64,000 bases of DNA from Streptomyces lydicus (lineage in GTDB: Bacteria > Actinomycetota > Actinomycetes > Streptomycetales > Streptomycetaceae). Position 1 is the stretch's first letter; every line of letters starts with the position of its first letter. The notes under the pieces are model-generated. The model was not told the origin of the DNA. It ran no database searches and saw only the letters and a list, made by a program, of their open reading frames with translations. Below, one piece after another: positions 54,918 to 63,234 of this stretch. The stretch covers positions 3,038,001 through 3,102,000 of the forward strand of contig NZ_CP017157.1 of the NCBI RefSeq assembly GCF_001729485.1, written 5' to 3'. The translations under genes and the position numbers were made by a program.

Positions 54918-55504
54918 CCGCCGAGGACGGGCCCACGCCCGGGCGCCGCGAGCGCAAGAAGGCCCGGACCCGCCAGGCGCTGGCCGACGCCGCCCTCCGG
55001 CTCTTCCTGGAACGCGGCTACGACCAGGTCGGCGTCAAGGACGTGGCCGACGCCGCGGACGTCTCGGTGACCACCCTGTTCAAGCACTTCTCCGGCAAGG
55101 AAGCCCTGGTCTTCGACCAGGACGCCGAGCAGCGCGCGGCCCTGGTCGCCGCCGTCCGCGAGCGCCGGCCGGGCACCACCGTGCTGGACGCGCTGCGGGC
55201 GCACCTCCGCGGCCTGCTGGTGTGCGCCCACGAGACGCCCGGCTTCCGGGACTTCCGGGAACTGGTCGAGAACACCCCGGCGCTCGCCGAGTACGCCCAC
55301 CGGATGTGGCTGCGCCACGAGACGGCCCTGGCCGAGGCGCTCGCCGCGGAACTCGGCACCCCGCCGGACGCCCCGTCGGTGCGCGCGCTGGCCCACTACG
55401 TGCTGGCCGCCCGGCAACTGGCCGGCGGGTCCACCGACCCCGGCCCCGCCCTGGACGAGATCTTCGCGCGGATCGGGAAGGGCTGGGCCGACCTGGTGGA
55501 CTGA
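54914..55504 (+). CDS. TetR-family transcriptional regulator
   Basis: This 196-residue protein has the TetR helix-turn-helix at residues about 15-62 (TRQALADAALRLFLERGYDQ, then VSVTTLFKHFSGKEALVFDQ) and a helical ligand-binding domain. The start overlaps the monooxygenase stop by 4 bp (GTGA), so the two are co-translated. It probably represses its own operon through the palindrome at 53712-53734, released by the monooxygenase substrate or an antibiotic. Confidence 0.93.
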   Translation: MTAEDGPTPGRRERKKARTRQALADAALRLFLERGYDQVGVKDVADAADVSVTTLFKHFSGKEALVFDQDAEQRAALVAAVRERRPGTTVLDALRAHLRGLLVCAHETPGFRDFRELVENTPALAEYAHRMWLRHETALAEALAAELGTPPDAPSVRALAHYVLAARQLAGGSTDPGPALDEIFARIGKGWADLVD

Positions 55505-55654
55505 CCACGGCCGGCCTCCCTGTGGTGGCCCGCCTCCGGTTGCGGCCCCCGCCCGCCCGTCGCACGATCGGCAGCGTACGGACTGCCGGGCGCGGCGAAC
55601 GGACGCCACCGCGAGACGGCTCGGCCACGGCCCGGCGCAGAGGGACGGAACACC

Positions 55655-56419
55655 GTGAAGATCACTGAGCCCACGCCCGGCGCGCCCTGCTGGGTGGAGC
55701 TGGGCACCTCGGACGTCGACGCCGCCGCCGTGTACTACCGGCAGGTCTTCGGCTGGCACGGCGCGGCCGGCCCGGGTGACGGGACCGGCGGCTCCGTCCT
55801 GTTCCGCCTGGACGGCGCCCCGGTCGCCGGGGCGGCCGCGCTGCAGGCCCCCGGGCAGCCGACCGCCTGGACCGTCTCGTTCGCCACGCCGGACGCCGAC
55901 GCGCTGGCCGCCGCGGTCACCGAGGTCGGCGGGCGGCAACTGGTGGCCCCCGCGGACGTCCTCGACCGGGGCCGCTTCGCGGTGCTGGCCGACCCGGAAG
56001 GGGCCGTCTTCTCGGTGTGGCAGGCCCGCTCCTTCGCCGGGGCCGGGCTGCTCAACGCGCCGGGCTCGCTGGGCTGGGTCGAGCTCGCCACCCGGGACGA
56101 GGAGGCCGCGAAGCACTTCTACACCCGTGTCTTCGGCTGGAGCGTCGGCACCCACGAGGACTATCCGCAGTTCGGCCTCGACGGCGCCGACTTCGGCGGC
56201 ATGAGCGCGCTGGACGAGTTCTACCCGGATGACGTCCGGGCCCACTGGCTGCCGTACTTCGCGGTCGCCGACGTCGACGGGACGGCCGCCCGGGCCGCCG
56301 ACTCCGGCGGGATGCTGCTGGTGCCGCCCACGGACGTCCCCGACGGGCCGCGGGTCGCGGTGGTCCGGGACCCGCAGGGGGCCCACTTCGGGATCCACCT
56401 CGTCGGCACGGAGGGCTGA
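55655..56419 (+). CDS. Two-domain VOC (glyoxalase-like) protein
   Basis: This 254-residue protein has two VOC domains: GAPCWVELGTSDVDAAAVYY and, from about residue 133, LGWVELATRDEEAAKHFYTR. It resembles the 21895 protein in overall design but is a separate lineage. Members are often linked to antibiotic sequestration or aldehyde detoxification, with unknown ligand. GTG 55655 has GAGGGAC upstream. It lies 150 bp after the tetR gene and may be independently transcribed. Confidence 0.85.
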   Translation: MKITEPTPGAPCWVELGTSDVDAAAVYYRQVFGWHGAAGPGDGTGGSVLFRLDGAPVAGAAALQAPGQPTAWTVSFATPDADALAAAVTEVGGRQLVAPADVLDRGRFAVLADPEGAVFSVWQARSFAGAGLLNAPGSLGWVELATRDEEAAKHFYTRVFGWSVGTHEDYPQFGLDGADFGGMSALDEFYPDDVRAHWLPYFAVADVDGTAARAADSGGMLLVPPTDVPDGPRVAVVRDPQGAHFGIHLVGTEG

Positions 56420-56559
56420 GCCCGGGGACACCCGCCGCCGGTCCACCGTCACACAATCGGCGGCCTGTTCGTCGTTTCACCACATTCTTGGGGCCCCCTG
56501 GGCGTAATGTCCGCTTCGCGGCAATGGGTGGCATTGCGCGTCAAGAACAGGAGACCCCT

Positions 56560-57000
56560 ATGTCCACGACCGAAGTCCTCGTGGCCCGAGGTAGAAGGCT
56601 CGCGGCCGGCGCGGGCGCGCTGACCGCGGCAGTCGCCCTGGGTGCGACGCTGTCCATCGCGGCCCCCGCGCAGGCGACCCCCGGCCCGAACGTCGGCAGC
56701 ACCGCGAAGCCGTTCGGCACGGTCACCACGAAGATGGGCCTGAGTGCGCGTCAGTACCCCAGCACGGACTCCGCCGTGAAGGGCTACTACCGGCACCACA
56801 CCCAGGTCGGCCTGATGTGCAAGGTCCGCACCCAGAGCGTCGGCGGCAACACCGTCTGGTACCTGACCCGCGAGGAGCGGCCGGCCTGGGTCGCCGCCAA
56901 GTACGTGACCAACAACGGGTACGTCAAGTACTGCAAGGACGTGCAGCGCAACCGGGTGCAGCCGGGGAACAACAACGCGGCGAAGCACGCCGTGGGCTGA
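56560..57000 (+). CDS. Small secreted SH3-like protein
   Basis: This 146-residue protein carries a signal peptide (basic VARGRRLAAG start, hydrophobic core, cleavage near AQA-TPG at residue 42). The mature part, about 100 residues, includes GLSARQYPSTDSAVKGYYRH and VWYLTREERPAWVAAKYVTN, a pattern like bacterial SH3 domains that bind cell wall peptides. ATG 56560 follows AGGAG six bases upstream. It has only two cysteines, which may form one disulphide. A role at the cell wall is inferred. Confidence 0.85.
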   Translation: MSTTEVLVARGRRLAAGAGALTAAVALGATLSIAAPAQATPGPNVGSTAKPFGTVTTKMGLSARQYPSTDSAVKGYYRHHTQVGLMCKVRTQSVGGNTVWYLTREERPAWVAAKYVTNNGYVKYCKDVQRNRVQPGNNNAAKHAVG

Positions 57001-57104
57001 TGGGGCGCGGGCGAGGCCCGGTTCGGTACCCGACAGGTGCCGGGCCGGGCCTTCGTGCGCGCTGACGGCGCACCCCGGTCCACGGCGGGCCCCTTCCGTA
57101 TTAA

Positions 57105-57118
57105 TGGAACAAGTTCTA
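57105..57118. promoter_or_regulatory. KstR-type box before the acyl-CoA dehydrogenase
   Basis: TGGAACAAGTTCTA matches the KstR consensus TnnAACnnGTTnnA at every fixed position and is nearly palindromic. It lies about 90 bp upstream of the acyl-CoA dehydrogenase start. KstR is a TetR regulator of steroid and fatty acid catabolism in actinobacteria. Confidence 0.65.
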
Positions 57119-57206
57119 CTGTGCCCCCGACCGGTGTCCGACGGGTCGTCAGATGGAGGACGGCACCCTCGGGCCGGACGACCGGACCGGATGAACTGGA
57201 GGGGCC

Positions 57207-58397
57207 GTGCACCTCGAATACACCCCCGAGCAACGGCAGTTGCGCACCGAGCTGCGCACCTACTTCGCCGCACTGGTGCCGGACAACGCCTACGCCCGGT
57301 ATGCCGACCCCGCCGCCCGGAAGCGCTTCTACCGCGAGACGGTACGCCGCCTCGGCGCCGACGGCTGGCTCGGCGTCGGCTGGCCCCAGGAGTTCGGCGG
57401 GCGCGGCCTGACACCGATGGAACAGTTCATCTTCTTCGACGAGGCCGCCCAGGCCGGGGTGCCGCTGCCGCTGATGGCGCTGAACACCGTCGGCCCGACG
57501 ATCATGCAGTTCGGCACCGACGAACAGAAGGCGTACTTCCTGCCCCGGATCCTCTCCGGCGAGATCGACTTCGCGATCGGCTACAGCGAACCGGACGCCG
57601 GGACCGACCTGGCCGCCCTCAAGACCCGCGCCGTGCGCAAGGGCGACGAGGAGACCGGCCACTACCTCGTCAACGGCCAGAAGATCTGGACGACCAACGG
57701 CGACACCGCGGACTGGGTGTGGCTCGCCGTACGGACCGACCCGGACGCTCCGCCCCACAAGGGCATCACCATGCTCCTGGTCCCCACCAGCGACCCCGGC
57801 TACTCCTGCACCCTGATCAATACGCTTGCCTCACACGACACCACCGCCAGCTACTACGAGAACATCACCGTCCCGGCCACCCGCCGCGTCGGCCAGGAGA
57901 ACAAGGGCTGGCGGATCATCACCAACCAGCTCAACCACGAACGCGTCACCCTCGCCGCCCACGGCACCATGGCCATCCGCGCCCTGCACGACGTCCGGCG
58001 CTGGGCCGCGGAGACCACCCTCGCCGACGGCCGCCGCGTCATCGACCTGGGCTGGGTGCGCGGACGGCTGGCCCGCACCCACACCCGGCTGGACGCCATG
58101 AAGCTGCTGAACTGGCAGATGGTCGACGCCCTCCAGCAGGGCACGCTGACCCCCCAGGACGCCTCCGCCGTCAAGGTCTACGGCTCCGAGGCCCGCCGCG
58201 ACGCCTACGCCTGGCTGATGGAGATCGTCGGCGCCGCCGGCCCCCTCAAGGAGGGCTCGGCCGGCGCGGTACTGCACGGCGAACTCGAACGCGGCTACCG
58301 CTCCGCCGTCATCTTCACCTTCGGCGGCGGCAACAACGAGATCCAGCGCGAGATCATCTCCTGGATCGGCCTCGGAATGCCGCGGGTACGCCGCTGA
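57207..58397 (+). CDS. Acyl-CoA dehydrogenase (FadE family)
   Basis: This 396-residue flavoprotein introduces a double bond into an acyl-CoA. The FAD/substrate signature GYSEPDAGTDLAALK, the segment GQKIWTTNGDTADWVWLAVR and the C-terminal GGGNNEIQREIISWIG are typical. The N-terminal MHLEYTPEQRQLRTELRTYF is also in pattern. Nearest relatives by look are the FadE17/26/27 types of steroid or branched acyl degradation. The upstream KstR-type box supports a catabolic role in that area. GTG 57207 follows GGAGGGGCC. Confidence 0.93.
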   Translation: MHLEYTPEQRQLRTELRTYFAALVPDNAYARYADPAARKRFYRETVRRLGADGWLGVGWPQEFGGRGLTPMEQFIFFDEAAQAGVPLPLMALNTVGPTIMQFGTDEQKAYFLPRILSGEIDFAIGYSEPDAGTDLAALKTRAVRKGDEETGHYLVNGQKIWTTNGDTADWVWLAVRTDPDAPPHKGITMLLVPTSDPGYSCTLINTLASHDTTASYYENITVPATRRVGQENKGWRIITNQLNHERVTLAAHGTMAIRALHDVRRWAAETTLADGRRVIDLGWVRGRLARTHTRLDAMKLLNWQMVDALQQGTLTPQDASAVKVYGSEARRDAYAWLMEIVGAAGPLKEGSAGAVLHGELERGYRSAVIFTFGGGNNEIQREIISWIGLGMPRVRR

Positions 58398-58400
58398 GGT

Positions 58401-59369
58401 TCAGGGCAGCGTCCAGATCTGGGTCGTCACGAAGTAGAAGACGACGGCCCAGAAGGCCATCACCGCGGCGACGAGACCGAGGCCGGCGAGGTTGGTCCTG
58501 GTCCGCGGTGCGTCCGGTGGCGGCCGCAGCCATCGCCTGAGCAGCCGGTTCACGTAGTAGGGCATGGTCAGGAAGCTCATGATGAAGCTCGACAGCAGGT
58601 TGCCCACGAGCAGCCCGGCCCAGAGCGGCAGCCCCAGCGGGGCCAGCGCGAGCGTCAGCAGCACCACGGTCGGGTACAGGCCGACCCAGACCGCGACCGC
58701 GGACTTGGTCTCGGAGGGCGGCCGCGCCTGCCTGCCGTTCTCGTCGAAGGCGAACCAGCTGCCGAACGAGTTGTCGATCGTGCGCAGCTGGAAGTCGTTG
58801 AACTTCCGCCCCTCGGCGAGCACCTCCTGCCGCTTGGCCGACGTCAGCCAGGCATCGAGGTGCTCGGCGCTGTCGAAGCGGTAGAGCGTGGTCCATTCGT
58901 CCTGGAGCCCCTCGACCGGACGGAAGAGCTCGGTGCCGCGGTAGCCGTCGAAGGTGCTCTCCTCCTGGCTCATGCGACGCTGCCAGTCGAGGAAGTCCTC
59001 GACGTGGTCGGGGTGGACGCGGTGGGTCACCACGACGGTCACCAGGGGGTCCGCGGGCCGGCTGCCGCCGCTGAGGACCTGCTGCGTCGCGGGGCCGTCG
59101 AAGTACGTCCTGCCGTTGTCGAGGAAGCGCTGCCTGGTGGCGCTGTTGATCCACGCCTGCAGATGCGCGATCGAGTCGAAGCGGTAGACGACGGTCCAGT
59201 CGGGCTGCCGGGCCGTGGGCCGGGAGAACTCGGCGCCGAGGAAGCCGGGGTAGTGGGCGGCCGCGGCGTTGACGTCCTCCTGCCACGCCTCGTACTCCTG
59301 CTCCCGGCCGGGCAGCACCTTCTGGCCGACGATGGCGGTCGCGGCGTCGTCGAGCTTTTCCGTGGTCAT
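58401..59369 (-). CDS. Membrane-anchored double ABM-domain protein
   Basis: This 322-residue protein has two antibiotic biosynthesis monooxygenase (ABM) domains (residues about 10-95 and 107-197), each with a PxHxxx-type strand (VGQKVLPGREQEYEAWQEDV and VTHRVHPDHVEDFLDWQRRM), then three membrane helices in residues 225-320 (VGLYPTVVLLTLALAPLGLP; FIMSFLTMPYYVNRLL; VMAFWAVVFYFVTTQIW). The ABM part usually forms a dimer that oxidises or degrades small quinones; here both halves are in one chain and tied to the membrane. The design matches a DUF-type family of actinobacteria and proteobacteria. The function is unknown. Confidence 0.85.
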   Translation of the reverse strand: MTTEKLDDAATAIVGQKVLPGREQEYEAWQEDVNAAAAHYPGFLGAEFSRPTARQPDWTVVYRFDSIAHLQAWINSATRQRFLDNGRTYFDGPATQQVLSGGSRPADPLVTVVVTHRVHPDHVEDFLDWQRRMSQEESTFDGYRGTELFRPVEGLQDEWTTLYRFDSAEHLDAWLTSAKRQEVLAEGRKFNDFQLRTIDNSFGSWFAFDENGRQARPPSETKSAVAVWVGLYPTVVLLTLALAPLGLPLWAGLLVGNLLSSFIMSFLTMPYYVNRLLRRWLRPPPDAPRTRTNLAGLGLVAAVMAFWAVVFYFVTTQIWTLP

Positions 59370-59390
59370 CTGCTCAGCCCGTCCACGTGC

Positions 59391-62108
59391 TCACGCCGTC
59401 GGCACCGACCGGCTCTCGTTGAGCCGTCGATAGATGCGTTCCGGAGTCAGCGGCAGCGCACGGAAACGGATGCCCGTGGCGTCGTGCAGCGCATTCGCCA
59501 ACGCCGGGGCCACCGGGTTGATACAGCATTCCGCCATCCCCTTCGACCGCAGCGGCCCCACCGAATCCGACGACTCCACCAGCAGCACCTCCGTGCGGGG
59601 GACATCGGCGTAAGTGGGGATGCGGTAGTTGCGGAAATTCGGATTGACCATGACGCCGTCGGCGTCGACATGGTGGTTCTCGGTCAGCGTGAAGCCGATG
59701 CCCTGGGCGACGCCGCCCTCCACCTGGCCGCGGACCTGCGCGGGATTGATGACCACGGCGGCGTCGGTCGCCTGGACGCTGTAAAGGATCCGGATCTCAC
59801 CCGTCACCCGATGGACGGCGATACGGAATCCCTGCGTGTTGGACGTCACGCTCCGCGGCGATCCGTACGCCTTGCGGGCGGCGGTGAACCGGATACCGCG
59901 CGCCCGGGCCAGCGCGACGAGTTCGGCCAGCGACACCCGCCGGTCGCCGCAGACCACACCCTCGTCGTGCAGGGAGCACATCACGAGGTGGACGCCCGTG
60001 TGCGCGGCGGCGAACTCCAGGATGCGGTCGCGGACCGCGTTGGCCGCCCGCAGGACCGCGTTGCCCGCCACGAAGAGTCCCGCACTCGCGAAGGCGCCGG
60101 TGTCGAACCCGGTGCGGTCGGTGTCGGACTGCACCAGGCGGATCCGCGACGGGGTGGTGCCCAGCTGGTTGGCCGCGATCTGGACGTGCGCGGTCGACGT
60201 GCCCTCACCGAACTCGACGGTGCCGACAGCCAGTTCGTACACGAGGTCGTCGCCCAGCGTGACCCATGCCTCGGAGACGTGCTCCGTCGGCGGCGCGGTC
60301 TCGTGCAGGGAACTCGCGACACCGGTCCCGACCAACCACCCCGGTCCGGGGGAGGGCTCGCCGGCCGTACGGGCCAGCGCCTCGTCCACCAGGTCGATGC
60401 ACTTCGCGAGGCCGTCCTCGGTGAACGACACGTCGTCCGGGCCGTCGCTCATCGCGACGAGCGGATCCCCGGCGCGCACGATGTTGCGCCGCCGCAGGGC
60501 GAGCGGATCGATGTGCAGGGCACGGGCCAGTTCGTCCATCGCCGCCTCCACCGCGTACGCCGGCTGCGTCATCCCGTAGCCGCGCAGCGCCCCGCTCGGG
60601 ACGGTGTTCGTGTAAACGGAGTAGGCGTCGTACTTCTTGTTGGGACAGCGGTAGATCATGACGGCCGCGCCGCCGGCGTAGAGCGTCTCGCCGCCGTGGT
60701 TGCCGTACGCGCCCGTGTTGGACACATTGCGGACCTGGAGCGCCGTGAGCGTGCCGTCCGCCTTCGCGCCGAGCTTGACCGTCAACGACATCGGGTGCCG
60801 CGGGGACGCCGTGGTGAACTCCTCCTCGCGGGTGAACTCGAGACTGACGGGCCGCCCGGTGTCCAGGGTCGCGAGCGCGACCAGATCCTCCGAGATCACT
60901 TCCTGTTTGCCGCCGAAGCCGCCGCCCACGCGGGTGCAGAACACGCGGAGCTGGTCCGGGCGCAGCGCGAACAGGTACCCCAGTTTGACCTTCGCGATGG
61001 ACGGCGACTGCGAGCTGGTGCGGACGTTCAGCCGGCCGTCCGCCATCCAGGCGATCGAGCCGTGGGTCTCCAGATGCGCGTGCTGCACCCGGGGGGAGTC
61101 GTAGGTGCCCTCGTGGATCACGTCGGCCTCGGCGAACCCGGCGTCGACATCGCCGACGTGCCCGTGCAGCTCCAGCAGGATGTTGTGGACGGGGTCGCGG
61201 ACGAAGGGGTCGTGCGAGCCGTGCAGTTGGGGCGCGCCCTCGGCCATGGCCTCCTCGGGGTCGAGGACCGCCGGCAGTTCCTCGTAGGTGACGGCGACCT
61301 TCCGGCAGCCCTCCTCGGCCGCCGCGACGGTGTCGGCCAGCACCGCGGCGACACGCTGGCCGACGAAGCGGACCGTGCTGTCGAGGATCCGGGTGTCGTC
61401 CGGATCGACGAGATGGTCGGTGTGGATCGCCGTGGTGAAGCGCCTGTCCGGCACGTCCTCCCAGGTGTAGACCCGGTGCACACCGGGGACGGCGAGCGCG
61501 GCGGTCCGGTCGATCGACACGATCCGGGCGTGCGCGTGCGGCGAGTGCAGCACCTTGAGGTGCAGCATGCCGTCGAGGTGGGTGTCCATCGTGAACTCGG
61601 TGCGTCCGGTCACCACTTCGTCGGCCGCCGGCGCCCCGACACTCGTCCCGACTGCCCTTCCCGGCGCGGCCGTCTCGATGCCGGTGACGCCCCGCACGGC
61701 GTCCTCGATCCCCCGGTAGCCGGTGCAGCGGCACAGATTGCCCTTCAACGCCCGTGGCAGGTCCGCCTTCTGGGCCTCGGTGAAGGTGGCCGACGTCATG
61801 ATCATCCCGGCGGTGCAGAACCCGCACTGGAAGCCGGGGGCGTCGCGGAACTGGCGCTGCACCGGATGCAGGTTGCCGGGCGAGCCGAGACCCTCGATCG
61901 TCGTCACCGCCCGGCCGTCCGCGCGGAACGCCGGGGTGATGCAGCTGTGCACCGGATCGCCGTCCAGCCACACCGTGCACGCACCGCAATCACCGGCGTC
62001 GCAGCCCTTCTTGACGCCGTAGTGGCCCAGGGAGCGGAGAAACGTGCGCAGGCACTGGCCGGGGGCCGGTTCCTCGTCGAAGCGTCTGCCGTTCACGGTG
62101 TACGTCAT
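59391..62108 (-). CDS. Xanthine dehydrogenase-family oxidoreductase, fused Fe-S and Mo subunits
   Basis: This 905-residue molybdenum hydroxylase has its two [2Fe-2S] clusters in residues 1-155 (GCDAGDCGACTVWLDGD; FQCGFCTAGMIM and GNLCRCTGYRGIEDAV). The Mo-binding large subunit follows in residues about 175-900 (FVGQRVAAVLADTVAAAEEG; FCTRVGGGFGGKQEVISEDL). The C-terminal catalytic loop, normally GVGEPP, reads SKGMAECCINPVAPALANAL. The substrate is a purine, aldehyde or N-heterocycle and cannot be fixed. The ATG overlaps the FAD-subunit stop. Confidence 0.9.
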   Translation of the reverse strand: MTYTVNGRRFDEEPAPGQCLRTFLRSLGHYGVKKGCDAGDCGACTVWLDGDPVHSCITPAFRADGRAVTTIEGLGSPGNLHPVQRQFRDAPGFQCGFCTAGMIMTSATFTEAQKADLPRALKGNLCRCTGYRGIEDAVRGVTGIETAAPGRAVGTSVGAPAADEVVTGRTEFTMDTHLDGMLHLKVLHSPHAHARIVSIDRTAALAVPGVHRVYTWEDVPDRRFTTAIHTDHLVDPDDTRILDSTVRFVGQRVAAVLADTVAAAEEGCRKVAVTYEELPAVLDPEEAMAEGAPQLHGSHDPFVRDPVHNILLELHGHVGDVDAGFAEADVIHEGTYDSPRVQHAHLETHGSIAWMADGRLNVRTSSQSPSIAKVKLGYLFALRPDQLRVFCTRVGGGFGGKQEVISEDLVALATLDTGRPVSLEFTREEEFTTASPRHPMSLTVKLGAKADGTLTALQVRNVSNTGAYGNHGGETLYAGGAAVMIYRCPNKKYDAYSVYTNTVPSGALRGYGMTQPAYAVEAAMDELARALHIDPLALRRRNIVRAGDPLVAMSDGPDDVSFTEDGLAKCIDLVDEALARTAGEPSPGPGWLVGTGVASSLHETAPPTEHVSEAWVTLGDDLVYELAVGTVEFGEGTSTAHVQIAANQLGTTPSRIRLVQSDTDRTGFDTGAFASAGLFVAGNAVLRAANAVRDRILEFAAAHTGVHLVMCSLHDEGVVCGDRRVSLAELVALARARGIRFTAARKAYGSPRSVTSNTQGFRIAVHRVTGEIRILYSVQATDAAVVINPAQVRGQVEGGVAQGIGFTLTENHHVDADGVMVNPNFRNYRIPTYADVPRTEVLLVESSDSVGPLRSKGMAECCINPVAPALANALHDATGIRFRALPLTPERIYRRLNESRSVPTA

Positions 62109-62932
62109 GCCGGGCCCCCAGCCAGGAGTTCGCGGCGTATTTCCTCGGCGAAGTACCGCGTCAGGTGGCGGCGGTGGTCGGGGGTCCCGTTCGGATCGGC
62201 GAACCAGACGTCGGCGGGTATGACGTCGATGCTCTCCTGCAGCGTCCGGGCATCGGGCATCGTGTCGAACGCCAACCGCACCGGCCGGGTGGTGCCGGCC
62301 GTGACGGTGAGCAGCAGGTCGCGCGTCCCGGGCGTTTGGGTACCGATCAGAAACACCGTCGAACGGCCGAGACGGGTCAGGGTGAAGCGGCGGTGCGTGG
62401 CGCGTTTGCGCAGGGCGTGCGACGGAACGCTGATCCGCCGCAGGATCTCCCCGGGGGCGAGGACGTTGTGGTGGTCGCCGGTCACGAAGTCGAGGGCATC
62501 GACGGTCCGCACGGACCCGTCGGGAGCCCACAGTTCGTACCGCGCCTCCAGGGCGACCGTCAGCGTGATCATCGGGCCGGCGGGCAGCGACATGCAGATG
62601 TTGCCGCCGACCGTCGCCGCGCTCCAGACCTTGAACGAGGACAGGAACGCCTCGCAGCTCGTCGCGAGGAGGCTGCCCGCCGGCCAATCGTCCGGCGGCG
62701 CAAAGGCGTACAGCTCGCGGATGGTGCACGTGGCGCCGATGTCGAGGCCCGCCTCGCCCGCGACGAGAGGGTCCCAGCGCAACGCCGTCAGGTCGACCAG
62801 GCGGCGCAGCTCCGGCTGCTCCACGGAGAACAGCCATGTTCCGCCGGCGAGCCAGGCATCACCTTCGTGCCAGTCCACGCCGGGCCGGTCGGACGGCCGC
62901 CGGACGACTTCGGTGATGGTGTTGAGGTCCAT
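62105..62932 (-). CDS. FAD-binding subunit of xanthine dehydrogenase-family enzyme
   Basis: This 275-residue protein has the FAD-binding PCMH fold of XdhB/CoxM-type subunits: DLNTITEVVRRPSDRPGVDW at the start, WLAGGTWLFSVEQPELRRLV as the first FAD loop, and the second FAD loop SAATVGGNICMSLPAGPMIT. It delivers electrons from the molybdenum subunit to its acceptor. The ATG 62932 has GGAGGT eight bases upstream, and its stop overlaps the next gene by 4 bp. Confidence 0.92.
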   Translation of the reverse strand: MDLNTITEVVRRPSDRPGVDWHEGDAWLAGGTWLFSVEQPELRRLVDLTALRWDPLVAGEAGLDIGATCTIRELYAFAPPDDWPAGSLLATSCEAFLSSFKVWSAATVGGNICMSLPAGPMITLTVALEARYELWAPDGSVRTVDALDFVTGDHHNVLAPGEILRRISVPSHALRKRATHRRFTLTRLGRSTVFLIGTQTPGTRDLLLTVTAGTTRPVRLAFDTMPDARTLQESIDVIPADVWFADPNGTPDHRRHLTRYFAEEIRRELLAGGPA

Positions 62933-63020
62933 GCGCACTGACCTCCGTCGAATGTCGACGGGCCACGATGCGCGCCAGGGCGAGACGAACTCGCGGCCGC
63001 ACCGTCGAAGGGTGACCGCC

Positions 63021-63093
63021 GAGGCCGAACCGCTGAGGCAAGTCCGGCGGGCACGGAAATCCCTTACAAGGATATGCAGGACGGTTCGGCCTC
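63021..63093. promoter_or_regulatory. Inverted-repeat region upstream of the xdh operon
   Basis: GAGGCCGAACCG (63021-63032) and CGGTTCGGCCTC (63082-63093) are a perfect 12-bp inverted repeat 49 bp apart. A smaller palindrome-like ATCCCTTACAAGGAT lies at 63059-63073 in between. The block is AT-enriched and lies between the divergent xdh operon (start 62932) and the MpaB gene (63235). It is the likely control region, with no other feature in the 302-bp gap. Confidence 0.45.
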
Positions 63094-63234
63094 GCCACGC
63101 CAGACCATCCGGGGCAGGGGCGCCCGGACGTCTTCTCCCGCCGGGCGCGGTATGAGCAAATGGAGGGGTGCGGCCGGCGGCCCGGCCGGGTGACGGGCAC
63201 TCCGGGGGCCGCACCGGGCGCGGGAGGTGCGGTG

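Noticed and set aside
58860..63155. A 1431-codon open frame antisense to the xanthine dehydrogenase-type genes
   Set aside because: It mirrors two well-supported genes and its composition is that of an antisense shadow.
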